Positions 42,695 through 52,525 of a stretch of DNA of 64,000 nucleotides are shown in pieces (position 1 is the stretch's first letter; the number at the start of each line of letters is the position of its first letter). The notes below the pieces were generated by a model, which was given only the letters and a program-made list of their open reading frames with translations, was not told the DNA's origin and made no database searches. The translations under genes were made by a program, and so were the position numbers. The stretch comes from Cellvibrionaceae bacterium (GTDB lineage: Bacteria; Pseudomonadota; Gammaproteobacteria; Pseudomonadales; Cellvibrionaceae): the NCBI GenBank assembly GCA_021151695.1, contig JAGKWU010000008.1, positions 242,980 through 306,979 of the forward strand, given 5' to 3'.

Positions 42695-44899
42695 ATGTCC
42701 AGTGCCCTGCCCAGCGCGATCCAGATCCATGTATTACTGATAGCGGATAAGGCGGCCGACGCCGAGTTGGTGCGCACCGCATTGGGCAATTCTGCGGAGC
42801 AGCTGTTTGCACTGGAATGTGCGGCTACTCTGGGTCAAGCGCTTGAGCGGCTGGAGGCCTCCCAATCACCCGCTATCGAAATCATCTTGCTCGACCTTAC
42901 CCTGGTCGATGGGGCTGGGCGCAATCGCGGGCTCTCTGCACTGGACTTGTTGATCAAGGCTGCACCACAAGCCCTGATTCTGGTTATGGGTGACGAGCGC
43001 GACGACAGCGTACAGCAAACTAAAATGCGCGAGCTTCGCGAGCGAGGGGCGCACGATTATTTCTGCAAAAATCATGTCGACAGCTATTGGCTGCCGCGAA
43101 TACTACGCTATGCCACCGAGCGCAAGATGAGTGAGCAGGTGATGCAGGCCGCCGAAGATGCGCTCTTTGAAACCCGCGAGCGCAGCGAAATCACCCTTAA
43201 CTCCATTGGCGATGCTGTGCTTACCATAGACCTGCAAGGCCATCTCAACTACATGAATATTACCGCCGAACGAATGACCGGTTGGCCGTCAGATGAAGCC
43301 CTGGGGTTGCCCCTGGTACAAGTATTCAATCTGGCGGAAGACGGCGGCGGTCTTAGCAACCTTGGTGAGCGGGTGCTGGCCACCAGCCAGACGGATCAAG
43401 GGAGAAATGAAGAGCTGAAAGGCAATGGCCTGTTGCGCCGGCGCAACGGCAGCGATTGCAATGTGGAGTATTCCTCGCGTGCTATTTACGACCGTGAGGG
43501 CAAGGCGAGCGGTGCCGTGCTGGTGTTTTCCGATGTGAGTGAATCGCGTGGCATGGCCTTGCGCATGACCCATCTCGCCCAGCACGATTTCCTCACGGGG
43601 CTGCCCAACCGCATGCTGTTGACCGAGCGCTTGTCGCAGGCGATTGGCCGCGCGCACCGCCGCAAAGGGCAGGTGGGTTTGCTGTTTATCGATCTGGATT
43701 TTTTCAAACACATCAACGATTCCCTCGGTCACGCCGTGGGTGATGAACTGCTCAAATCCGTGGCCCAGCGCCTTGTAGGCTGTGTGCGTGCAACAGATAC
43801 CGTGTGTCGCCAGGGCGGCGATGAATTTGTGATTTTGCTGAGCGAGATTGAACGTTCACAGGACGCGGCGCTCACCGCCGAAAAACTGCTGCAGGCGATT
43901 GCCGAGCCGCATATGGTGGATACCCACGAGCTGCATGTGGGGTTGAGTATTGGCATAGCCGTGTATCCCGGCGATGGCGACAACGCCGACATACTGATGC
44001 AAAACGCCGATGCGGCTATGTACCACGCCAAGCTGATCGGCCGTAACAATTACCAGTTTTTCAAAATGGAAATGAACGCCCGCGCCATGCAGCGCGCGTT
44101 TATCGAATCCAGCTTGCGCCGCGCCATCAAGCGAGAAGAGTTCGTGCTGCACTTCCAGCCCAAAATGGATATAGCTTCTGGCACCGTCATAGGCGCTGAG
44201 GCCCTGTTGCGCTGGCAGGACCCGAAAATGGGGCTGGTGTACCCGGCGGATTTTCTCGCCATTGCCGAAGAGTCCGGGCTGATAGTGCCGATTGGTGGCT
44301 GGGTGTTGCGCGCTGCCTGCAAACAGCTGCGCGCATGGCTCAATGCGGGCCTGAAGATTATGCCGGTGGCTATCAATGTTTCGGCGGCTGAACTCAAACA
44401 CAAATACTTTTTGGATGGCATTGCCCGGGCGCTAAAAGAAACCGGATTACCACCCTATTACCTGGAGCTGGAGTTCACCGAAACCATCCTGATGCGCGAC
44501 CCGGAATTTGCCGTAGAGCGGCTGGAAGCGCTGCGCGAAATAGGCGTGCAGATAGCCGTGGATGATTTCGGTACTGGCTACTCCAGCTTGAGTTACCTCA
44601 AGCGTTTTCCTGTGGGTACGCTTAAAATCGACCAATCATTTATGCGCGATCTGGACGTGGATGGCGACAACGCGACCATCGTCAGCGCCATTATTGCCAT
44701 GGGGCGCAACCTCAAACAGCGGGTACTGGCCGAGGGCGTGGAGACGGCGGAGCAACTGGCATTCCTGCGCAATCATCGCTGCCATGAGGCCCAGGGGTTT
44801 CACCTGAGTTACCCTTTGCCCGCCGAGGAATTTGCGAAGTTATTGGTGAGTAATGCCCTGCCGGTACTCTGTGTGCGCCAGCGCACCGAGGCGGGCTAA
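42695..44899 (+). CDS. REC-PAS-GGDEF-EAL cyclic-di-GMP signalling protein
   Basis: 734 aa. A receiver-like domain (about 10-140; EIILLDLTLVDGAG with the Asp), a PAS domain (about 165-285), GGDEF (about 300-455; CRQGGDEFVILLSE, intact catalytic motif) and EAL (about 470-715; GAEALLRWQ, FTETIL, DDFGTGYSSLSYLKRFP, KIDQSF). Both active sites look intact, so it could make and break c-di-GMP. The receiver lacks part of the canonical N-terminal acidic pair (LLIADKA instead of LLVDDD), so phosphorylation is uncertain. ATG 42695 fits the domain start; a TTG at 42629 is possible. Confidence 0.9.
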   Translation: MSSALPSAIQIHVLLIADKAADAELVRTALGNSAEQLFALECAATLGQALERLEASQSPAIEIILLDLTLVDGAGRNRGLSALDLLIKAAPQALILVMGDERDDSVQQTKMRELRERGAHDYFCKNHVDSYWLPRILRYATERKMSEQVMQAAEDALFETRERSEITLNSIGDAVLTIDLQGHLNYMNITAERMTGWPSDEALGLPLVQVFNLAEDGGGLSNLGERVLATSQTDQGRNEELKGNGLLRRRNGSDCNVEYSSRAIYDREGKASGAVLVFSDVSESRGMALRMTHLAQHDFLTGLPNRMLLTERLSQAIGRAHRRKGQVGLLFIDLDFFKHINDSLGHAVGDELLKSVAQRLVGCVRATDTVCRQGGDEFVILLSEIERSQDAALTAEKLLQAIAEPHMVDTHELHVGLSIGIAVYPGDGDNADILMQNADAAMYHAKLIGRNNYQFFKMEMNARAMQRAFIESSLRRAIKREEFVLHFQPKMDIASGTVIGAEALLRWQDPKMGLVYPADFLAIAEESGLIVPIGGWVLRAACKQLRAWLNAGLKIMPVAINVSAAELKHKYFLDGIARALKETGLPPYYLELEFTETILMRDPEFAVERLEALREIGVQIAVDDFGTGYSSLSYLKRFPVGTLKIDQSFMRDLDVDGDNATIVSAIIAMGRNLKQRVLAEGVETAEQLAFLRNHRCHEAQGFHLSYPLPAEEFAKLLVSNALPVLCVRQRTEAG

Positions 44900-45000
44900 G
44901 ACGTCGGGCTATGCTTGACCCAAGAGTTAATATACGAGTAGCGGCGATTTTCGCAGGATGTGTAGCTGCAAAGCGATTTCCCAACGCAAAGGAGATACAC

Positions 45001-45315
45001 ATGAAGCAACTCAGTAAATACTTGTCGTTTTTGGTAATGATTTTTGCCTTCGCCTCCATAGTGGCCTGTTCTTCTACGCACAAGCGTGAAGGCACGGGTG
45101 AATATGTCGATGACGCCGTCATTACGACTAAAGTGAAAGCCGCTATCCTCAAAGAGGATTCCCTGAAAGTTAGCGAAATTAATGTGGAAACTTTCAAGGG
45201 CGTGGTGCAGCTGAGTGGCTTTGTGGGGTCGCAGGCAGATATCAATACTGCCGTGCGTGTGGCATCAGGTGTTGGCGGTGTTAAATCCGTCAAGAATGAT
45301 ATGCGGCTCAAGTGA
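45001..45315 (+). CDS. Single-BON-domain lipoprotein
   Basis: 104 aa. The signal peptide ends in lipobox IVAC, and the mature protein begins CSSTHKREGTGEYVDDAVIT. One BON domain follows (VVQLSGFVGSQADINTAVRV, GGVKSVKNDMRLK). AAAGGAGATACAC before the ATG is an excellent ribosome-binding site. It is similar in type to OsmY/YraP proteins that act in outer-membrane integrity. It is related to, but shorter than, the triple-BON protein at 5691-6500. Confidence 0.9.
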   Translation: MKQLSKYLSFLVMIFAFASIVACSSTHKREGTGEYVDDAVITTKVKAAILKEDSLKVSEINVETFKGVVQLSGFVGSQADINTAVRVASGVGGVKSVKNDMRLK

Positions 45316-45497
45316 CCATTAACTAATTGGTCAGTTGCGCAAAAAGTTATGGCTGTTGTTTGTCTTTTCCAAGCCGAGCCTGGCAAAGAGAAATAAATAA
45401 TGAAGGACACTATTTTCACAGCCGAAGGTTTCAGTCGCGCAGAATGCGCGAGTGAGTGCGAGAGATAGGAGTCATCCCCAAATAAGGAGATTTGATG

Positions 45498-45541
45498 ACC
45501 CGGATTGCACGTACCCCTAACGTTGCACTCCGGGTTTTTTT
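45498..45541 (+). terminator. Rho-independent terminator
   Basis: ACCCGG (45498-45503) pairs with CCGGGT (45530-45535), with inner TGCA/TGCA pairing, followed by a run of seven T. It lies about 180 bases after the BON gene stop, so the transcript has a long 3' region with further hairpins. Confidence 0.85.
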
Positions 45542-46087
45542 ATACCTGCGTTACTTGAATTGGAAGAGGTTGTGCGAGCTTCCATGACATCTTTCCCAAA
45601 CATTTGATATAGGCCTCTCCGATAAAATGTCACCTTGTTTTGGTTGGGTAAATCGGTAGCAACTGCTAACTTGCCGATTTTTTACATACGTATTCATATT
45701 GCTGCTGCTAAAAATCATCCCCTATAGTGCCTACACAGCGCCGAAAAATCTTATAAAACCATAAAGGGTTTTTTAGCCTGATAACTTCGGAAACCAGCCG
45801 TAAAGGTTTACCGAAAAAAATATATAAAAATTAGATCGCCTAGCCATCAACCAACAAAACCTAAACAACAAAAGCAACAACTAAAAACCAAATCAAACAA
45901 AAGAAAGTGTCATTGCGTGAACTGAATTCAGTGGGTTAACCGGCGCTCGCCTGTCTCCCGCTGTAGGGACGCTTTTGCCTGCAAGAAGCTCGGGCCTGTT
46001 AACACTATCGCTAATAAAAAAATGTTGCTCCGGCCATGGTGCGATTTTCTGCGCTATGGGTTTTTGCTGGATAACCACAGGAAAATA
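45542..46087 (+). other. AT-rich upstream region of the giant redox gene
   Basis: About 545 bases without a supported gene. It is rich in A-runs around 45800-45905, consistent with a promoter or curved upstream DNA. AGGAAAATA before ATG 46088 is the ribosome-binding site that decides the start of the following gene; the in-frame ATG at 46022 has none. Confidence 0.5.
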
Positions 46088-49000
46088 ATGATGACTGGCT
46101 ACTCACACACTGCTGGCAGTGCGCGAAATTTTTTGCGCGCCTGGCACATGCTCTGCTGTCTGTTGGTTGCACTTATCTGCGCGCAAAGTGCAGAGGCGCA
46201 AACCTGGACTAACGCCTACTTCCGCGGAACGCCGAATAACTGGCTGTATACCGCAATGACAAAAAACACCACTACCGGTTTATGGGAAACCCAACAAACA
46301 TTCACGGGTGTGACTAATCCGCGCTTTAAAATCAGCCGCAACAGCGCCGACTGGATTGAAGCTTATCCAACAGCGGATTACACGGTAACCGATGCCAACA
46401 CCTATAAAATTACCTTCAACGATTCCACCAAAGCTATTACGGTGAGTACGGTCGTTGCCGGCAATAGTATCTGTTACAAAAACACTGGCAACTGGGCCGC
46501 GCCCTATATTTATTTCTGGAATCCCAGTCCTGCGGTGGTAAGCCCTCTGCCGGCGTGGCCGGGCAAGGCCATGACTAATCGCGGCAACACTTACTGGTGT
46601 TACGACTTCACGGGTTCGCTCACTGGCGGCACCATGCCCACTTCCATGAGCGTGATCTTCAGCAACAATGGCGCGAGCCAAACTGCCAACCTGACTTTCG
46701 CATCTGCTTCAGCTTGTTATGACGGTGCCTGGAAAACATTGGCGGCCTGTAGTTTTGTAACGACAGCAGCGGCGTCGAGCGCGGCGACTTCTACCAGCTC
46801 TGCAACTTCTACCAGCTCCGCAACCTCAACCAGCTCAGCGACTTCGTCGGTGACCAGCACATCGCGCACCTCAAGCAGCACCAGTTCTGCAACTTCCTCT
46901 GCGACTAGTGCTGCGACTACCAGCAGCGTTGCAACCTCAAGCAGCGTGGCTAGTTCCGCACCGGCCAAGACCATTATTTATTTCAAAAACACTGCGGCCT
47001 ACGCCACGCCTTACATCCATTACTTCAATGTGGTTCCCGCGACGCTGGCAGGTACCACCTGGCCGGGCTATGCGATGAAAAAAATCGACGCTACCTGGTA
47101 CAGCTACGAATTTACCGGCACAACCGTAACCAGCGCAGGCATAGTGTTCAGTAATAACGGCACGCCGCAAACGGCCAACCTCACTTTCACCGCGCCCAAC
47201 AATTGCTACAACGGCACCGCCTGGCAAACGGCGGCGGCCTGTGGAGCGCCACAAGTTGTAGCGAATGCCGGCCCGGATCGCAAAGCTAACCAGAATACCC
47301 GCCAGGTATTGTCTGCTGCCGCGAGCCAAGGCGATTTTGCTTCTGCTACCTGGACCAGCCCGGCCTGGACTGGCACCCTCACCGGTAACCAGGTCATTAC
47401 TCCGACTCTGGCCACCACCGGCAGTTTCACTGTCACCCTGACGTTGAAAACAGCGGATAACCAAACCTTTACCGACACTATGGTGCTCAATGTCGTGGCC
47501 GCAGCCCAGGGTTTGCCTGAGCGTCCATTGCTGGATTCGCCGCTGAAGTTCCCGATTGCGGGCAATGTGTCCGGTGGTAAATATCGCTTTGTAAAAGCCT
47601 TCCCCAACCTGGATGCCAGCTTCCCATCACCGGTGTTGACCTTGTCTGACGGTGTGAACAACCTCATTTATGTGGTCGACAAAATTGGCACCATCTCGGT
47701 CTTCCCCAACTCGGAAACCGTGACTACCGCCGATGTAAAAACCGTACTCAACATCAGCACCGTTGTGCGCAACAACCACGAGATGGGCCTGCTGAGCGCT
47801 GCTTTCGATCCTAACTTTGCGAGCAACGGTTATATCTACGTTTACTACACCTACGGCACTGACGACAGTGTTGGCCAGAACGGTGTGCCGTCCGGCGATA
47901 GCATTCTGGAGCGCTGGACAGTCAATAGCACCACTAACCCAACAGGCGTTGTGGCTAACTCCAAAGTGGAAATCCTGCGCGTACCGCAAGTTGGTCCGGA
48001 CCACAAAGGCGGCATGATGCAATTTCATCCGTCTGAAGGTTACCTCTACATAGGCGTGGGCGACGGTGGTTACGGCAACAGCGCCTTCCCGCTGAACCCG
48101 GTAGCCTCTGATCCGCGCACCAATAACAGTGCGCAAGAGCCAGGCAACCTGCGCGGTAAGTTTATTCGCATCAAGCCGCTGGCCACTCCGGGCACCGATG
48201 GCAAGTACTATCAGGTTCCCTCCGATAACCCATACGTAGGTGTCTCTGGCTATGCGCCTGAAATTTGGTCACTGGGCCATCGCAACCCCTGGCGCTGGGC
48301 GTTCGACAAGCAATCGCCTTACACCCTGTGGGAAACCGAAGTCGGTCAGCACGATTACGAAGAAGTTAACCTGATCACCAAGGGCAAAAACTACGGCTGG
48401 CCTGTGTGTGAAGGCTTGAACAACCGCGGTGATTTGGGTGGTAACGCCAGCAAGAATTGCTCGACTGACTTTGCGCCACCGCTGGATGGTGAAGTGAACA
48501 ACGAAGGTAAATCCATCATCGGCGGCTTCGTCTATCGCGGTAACAGCCTGCCTGGATTGAACGGTTCCTTTATCTTTGGTGACTATGTAACCAAGCGTAT
48601 CTGGTCCATTGTCCCCGGCAACGCCAAGGCGCTGGTGAGCGATGCCTTCCCTGAAAATATCGCGTCATTCGGCACGGATCTCGCGGGCGAAAATATCTTT
48701 ATCACCAGCTACGGTATCGAGTACGCCGCCCAGGGCGCGCGTTCGGCTATCTACAAAGTGGTGGACGATAATGCGGCAGCGGCGGTGATTCCACCCAAGT
48801 TGTCCGGCACTGGCCTGTTTGCGGATCTCGCTACCTTGACACCTGTTAATGGTGTGATTGAGTACAGCGTCAACACCCAGGGTTGGTTCGACGGCTTGAA
48901 AGCGCGTCACTTTATCTCTATCCCCAACGACCAGAAGATCGGTTTTGATCCAACCGCTACCTGGGATCTGCCTATTGGCACTGTGCTGGTAAAACACCTC

Positions 49001-52000
49001 ACGGCTGACACCTCTGGCAATGCCAACAAGCCATTCACCACGGCCGTGCTCTTTCGCCAGGCCGCTGGTTGGCAGGCGGCTAACTATCGCTGGAATGCGG
49101 CTGGTACAGATGCGGATCTGGTGACTACCACCACCACCGAATCCGACGGTGGCCTGGTCAATCGTTTGCACGATGTTCAGACACCTGCCGACTGCGCCAC
49201 CTGCCACGTAGGTAGCGGTAGCAAGAACCCACTGGGCCTGCACACCCGCGAGCTGAACCGCACACAAACCTATGGCAACGTAAGCAGCAACCAGGTGGAT
49301 CTGTTTGGCAATATCGGTATGTTCACGGCGGCTATCAACGCGGCCAGCACCTATACCAAGTACGCTGCACCGGATGACACCAGTGCCGACCTGAACCTGC
49401 GTGCGCGCTCCTATCTGGCGACCAACTGCTCCCACTGCCACGCCAGTAGCTTTATGGATATGCGCTTTGATACCACGCTGGAAGGCATGCGTCTGATCGG
49501 CGTGGGCTCGGCTAGCGGTAACCAGCGCGTCAAGCCATTCGACCACAACGCCAGCCTGGTGTACCTCTACCAAACCACTGACGGCAGTCGCATGCCGCGC
49601 GGCAGTCGCTACACCAACTCAGTGGCGGATACCTTGTTCACCCAGTGGATTGATGCCACAGCGGCGACCAAAACTGGTGTGAACCTCAAATCCACCCAAA
49701 CCCAGGTGGACGTAGGTACCAGCATCACCCTTAGTGTGGAGGACCAGTACAGCAATGGCTTCTTTATCCCGACTACCTCGTCAGTGACCTGGGCCAGCAG
49801 CAACACCAGCGTGTTCAGCATTACCGGCAGCACTGCCAGCGTTAATGTGGTGCCAATGGCGGGCGGTACTACGACGGTTACGGCAACGGCGGGTGGTTTC
49901 AGTAAATCCCTTACGATCACTGCCAACCAGGCTAACCCGGCCACCGCCTTGCAACTGATTGGCGCGGCCAACTTGAAGCTGATCAAAGGTGAAACCCAAC
50001 AGCTGGCAGCGGTGGCGACTATCGCCAATGTGTTGACCGGTGTGACGGCGCAAACCGTTTGGAGCAGCAGCAATACCGCTGTGGCTACCGTGTCTGCCAC
50101 AGGCTTGGTCACAGGCGGTACCACCGCTGGTTCCACGACTATCACTGCTACCTACTCGGGCTTGAGCGCGACCTACACAGTCACCAGTGTGGGTGAAGGT
50201 CAGTACGTCTACTTCAAGAAACCAGCGGCCTGGGCTACACCGTCTATCTATGCCTATAGCACTACCAATGCCGTAGATACACCACGCAATGGTGCCTGGC
50301 CAGGTCAGACGATGACCGAGGTGGCTACTCAGTACGGTGCCAGTTGGTATCGCTTGGTGATTCCAAAGACCTGGGCCAACGCTAGCGGTGTGACCAATGT
50401 TATCTTCAGCAACGCCGGCGCAACCCAGACAGCTGCTATAGCTTCTAACCAGAGCGCGCCCCTGTGGTACGACGCGGCTGTGCTGACCGCTGCTCCCGCC
50501 GTGGTTAATCCGGACGCCGGTACCCAGATACAAGTCGGCAACGGCACAGTGACTATAGGCACCAGCGCCAACCTGAGCGGCAAGCTGTTTACCCCCGGCA
50601 CAGTAGTGGATATCAAAGCCAATGCCGCCGGTCCTGGTATGAAGTTTGTGCGCTGGGAAGGTACAGGTATCCCCTACCTGATGAGCACCACAACCGCCAA
50701 TACCCAGATGGTGGTGGGGACTGCCTTGTCCTTCACCTTACTGGCGGTATTCGATGTGATTACCGATCCACACGTGGCAGCACGTGCACTTTATGCGAGC
50801 CAGGGCTGTTCCGGTTGCCATGGTTCCGACGGTAATGGTTCGCCATCGCTGACGACTATCCAGAGCCGTTACACCGCGACTACCCTGGCAAGTTTTATTG
50901 CTGCCAACATGCCGAAAGGCAATGTGGGTAACTGCACCGGTACCTGTGCCAGCTCCATCGCCGCCATGATCATGGACAAAGCCTTCACCGCGCCTGCCGG
51001 TATGTGTAATGCCGACAGCCTGGATGATCTGGTTCCACAAGATCGCGGCTACCGTTTGCTCTCCACCCTGGAGTACAACAACTCGGTGCGCGACCTGCTC
51101 GGCCTGACCGGCAATATCGACCTGACCACCGGCCGCATACCGCCTGACATTGCCGTGAATGGCTTCAAGACCAGCGCCAATGCGGTGTTTAGCAACGATT
51201 TCGCCAAAGGCTATGTGCTGGCGGCAGAAGCGGCAGCGGATATGGTTAGCAATATCTACAGCCTGGCACCCAGCTGCTCGACCGTAACCTGCTTTGCGCA
51301 AACGTTCGGCAAGCGCGCCTACCGTCGTCCGCTGACTACGGCGGAAGTTACCAGCCTGGTAAACATCCAGGCAGCGCAAGGCAATAAAGCCATGCTGACG
51401 GCGATTTTCTCGGCGCCAGCCATGCTCTATCGCTCGGAAGTGGGGGTATCCAACGGTGCCGGTTACTACCAGCTGACCGACTACGAAATTGCCGCCATGC
51501 TGTCCTACACCTACTGGGCGACCACGCCAGATGCAAGCCTGATGACGGCGGCCGATTCCGGCCTGCTGCACACCCCGGCGCAAATCTCGGCCAAGGTTGC
51601 CAGCATGCTGACGGATGCCAAAGCCAAGGTTGCTTTCGAACGCTTTATCACTGGCTGGCTGGATCTGGATAAAGACATCAAGACCACCGCGCTCAGTGAC
51701 AGTCTCAAAGCCGACATGAAGGCGGAGACCATTGAGTTTGTGAAGCGCACTGTATTTGAGGGCGGTACCTACAATACCTTGCTCAACGCCAAATACAGCT
51801 ATATGACCCAACAACTCGCCACGCACTACGGCCTTACCTGGCCGGGTGGTACTGGCATGCAGAAAGTGGATTACACAGGTGTGAACGCCGAGCGTTCGGG
51901 TGTACTCGGCCATGCGGGTATCCTCGCAATCCAGTCTGCCTCCGAGAAAACCCATCCGGTGAAACGCGGTCTGTTCGTGCGTCGCAACCTCATGTGTCAG

Positions 52001-52510
52001 GACTTCCCGCCACCACCGGTAGGCGCCGTGCTTAAACCCCAGGAAGATCCAAGCCTGACAGTCCGTCAACGCTTTGAAACCGCGCACTTGCAAAGTGGTT
52101 GTGAAGCTTGCCACCAGTACATCGACGGCATCGGCTTCGGTCTGGAGAACTACAACGCCCAAGGCAAGTACGTCACCACCGAAACCACCGATAACGGCCT
52201 GGTAAAAGCCATCAACTCAGCGGGTTACATCGGCAGCCTCAACTCGGCAGAAACCTATCTGTCGCAAACCGAGCCAGTGGTCGCCTACCAAGGCATGGGA
52301 TCGCTTGCCGGCCTGGTGGCCAACAGTTCCAACGGCTCCGCTTGCTATGCGCGTCAGTGGTATCGCTATACCCGCGGCCAGCATGAAGAGGTGGCTGACA
52401 GCTGTACGTTGCAAACCTTCGGCAAGGTATTCAAGAGCTCGCCCAACGGCTCACTGCTGGACCTGATGGTTCAGTTCACACAAACCAAAAACTACACACT
52501 GCGTAAGTAA
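46088..52510 (+). CDS. Giant secreted CBM26-GSDH-multiheme-DUF1592 redox protein
   Basis: 2140 aa. Order: signal peptide (to about 37); starch-binding-like module (38-125; YFRGTPNNW); CBM26-like module (127-220); Ser/Thr/Ala linker (224-293); CBM26-like (294-385); Ig-like (390-475); GSDH propeller (485-890; NNHEMGLLSAAFDPNF, GHRNPWRWAFD); di-heme region (915-1190; CATCH at 1036, CSHCH at 1114); two Big_2-like domains (1196-1367); CBM26-like (1371-1465); InlB-like repeat (1481-1557); cytochrome c (CSGCH at 1574); DUF1587, DUF1595, DUF1592, DUF1588 (CEACH at 2005), DUF1585. It probably binds starch-like glucan outside the cell and moves electrons from sugar oxidation. The substrate and acceptor are inferred. 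A DUF1552 gene follows after 15 bases. Confidence 0.85.
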   Translation: MMTGYSHTAGSARNFLRAWHMLCCLLVALICAQSAEAQTWTNAYFRGTPNNWLYTAMTKNTTTGLWETQQTFTGVTNPRFKISRNSADWIEAYPTADYTVTDANTYKITFNDSTKAITVSTVVAGNSICYKNTGNWAAPYIYFWNPSPAVVSPLPAWPGKAMTNRGNTYWCYDFTGSLTGGTMPTSMSVIFSNNGASQTANLTFASASACYDGAWKTLAACSFVTTAAASSAATSTSSATSTSSATSTSSATSSVTSTSRTSSSTSSATSSATSAATTSSVATSSSVASSAPAKTIIYFKNTAAYATPYIHYFNVVPATLAGTTWPGYAMKKIDATWYSYEFTGTTVTSAGIVFSNNGTPQTANLTFTAPNNCYNGTAWQTAAACGAPQVVANAGPDRKANQNTRQVLSAAASQGDFASATWTSPAWTGTLTGNQVITPTLATTGSFTVTLTLKTADNQTFTDTMVLNVVAAAQGLPERPLLDSPLKFPIAGNVSGGKYRFVKAFPNLDASFPSPVLTLSDGVNNLIYVVDKIGTISVFPNSETVTTADVKTVLNISTVVRNNHEMGLLSAAFDPNFASNGYIYVYYTYGTDDSVGQNGVPSGDSILERWTVNSTTNPTGVVANSKVEILRVPQVGPDHKGGMMQFHPSEGYLYIGVGDGGYGNSAFPLNPVASDPRTNNSAQEPGNLRGKFIRIKPLATPGTDGKYYQVPSDNPYVGVSGYAPEIWSLGHRNPWRWAFDKQSPYTLWETEVGQHDYEEVNLITKGKNYGWPVCEGLNNRGDLGGNASKNCSTDFAPPLDGEVNNEGKSIIGGFVYRGNSLPGLNGSFIFGDYVTKRIWSIVPGNAKALVSDAFPENIASFGTDLAGENIFITSYGIEYAAQGARSAIYKVVDDNAAAAVIPPKLSGTGLFADLATLTPVNGVIEYSVNTQGWFDGLKARHFISIPNDQKIGFDPTATWDLPIGTVLVKHLTADTSGNANKPFTTAVLFRQAAGWQAANYRWNAAGTDADLVTTTTTESDGGLVNRLHDVQTPADCATCHVGSGSKNPLGLHTRELNRTQTYGNVSSNQVDLFGNIGMFTAAINAASTYTKYAAPDDTSADLNLRARSYLATNCSHCHASSFMDMRFDTTLEGMRLIGVGSASGNQRVKPFDHNASLVYLYQTTDGSRMPRGSRYTNSVADTLFTQWIDATAATKTGVNLKSTQTQVDVGTSITLSVEDQYSNGFFIPTTSSVTWASSNTSVFSITGSTASVNVVPMAGGTTTVTATAGGFSKSLTITANQANPATALQLIGAANLKLIKGETQQLAAVATIANVLTGVTAQTVWSSSNTAVATVSATGLVTGGTTAGSTTITATYSGLSATYTVTSVGEGQYVYFKKPAAWATPSIYAYSTTNAVDTPRNGAWPGQTMTEVATQYGASWYRLVIPKTWANASGVTNVIFSNAGATQTAAIASNQSAPLWYDAAVLTAAPAVVNPDAGTQIQVGNGTVTIGTSANLSGKLFTPGTVVDIKANAAGPGMKFVRWEGTGIPYLMSTTTANTQMVVGTALSFTLLAVFDVITDPHVAARALYASQGCSGCHGSDGNGSPSLTTIQSRYTATTLASFIAANMPKGNVGNCTGTCASSIAAMIMDKAFTAPAGMCNADSLDDLVPQDRGYRLLSTLEYNNSVRDLLGLTGNIDLTTGRIPPDIAVNGFKTSANAVFSNDFAKGYVLAAEAAADMVSNIYSLAPSCSTVTCFAQTFGKRAYRRPLTTAEVTSLVNIQAAQGNKAMLTAIFSAPAMLYRSEVGVSNGAGYYQLTDYEIAAMLSYTYWATTPDASLMTAADSGLLHTPAQISAKVASMLTDAKAKVAFERFITGWLDLDKDIKTTALSDSLKADMKAETIEFVKRTVFEGGTYNTLLNAKYSYMTQQLATHYGLTWPGGTGMQKVDYTGVNAERSGVLGHAGILAIQSASEKTHPVKRGLFVRRNLMCQDFPPPPVGAVLKPQEDPSLTVRQRFETAHLQSGCEACHQYIDGIGFGLENYNAQGKYVTTETTDNGLVKAINSAGYIGSLNSAETYLSQTEPVVAYQGMGSLAGLVANSSNGSACYARQWYRYTRGQHEEVADSCTLQTFGKVFKSSPNGSLLDLMVQFTQTKNYTLRK
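46787..46840 (+). repeat. Three 18-bp tandem repeats in the linker of the giant gene
   Basis: ACTTCTACCAGCTCTGCA and two near-copies follow head to tail, encoding three TSTSSA units. They form part of the Ser/Thr/Ala linker between the first two CBM26-like modules. Copy number could vary by slippage without a frameshift because the unit is a multiple of three. Confidence 0.85.
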
Positions 52511-52525
52511 CCGGAGGGGCACGAG

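Noticed and set aside
45495..45587. 30-codon frame starting MTRIARTPNVALRV with a good ribosome-binding site
   Set aside because: Its codons run through the terminator stem and T-run and no family is recognisable; kept only as part of the small-RNA/attenuator finding.
50738..52162. 474-codon minus-strand frame under the giant redox gene
   Set aside because: It is antisense to the cytochrome and DUF1592/1588 region; long shadow frames are expected in this GC-rich coding sequence.
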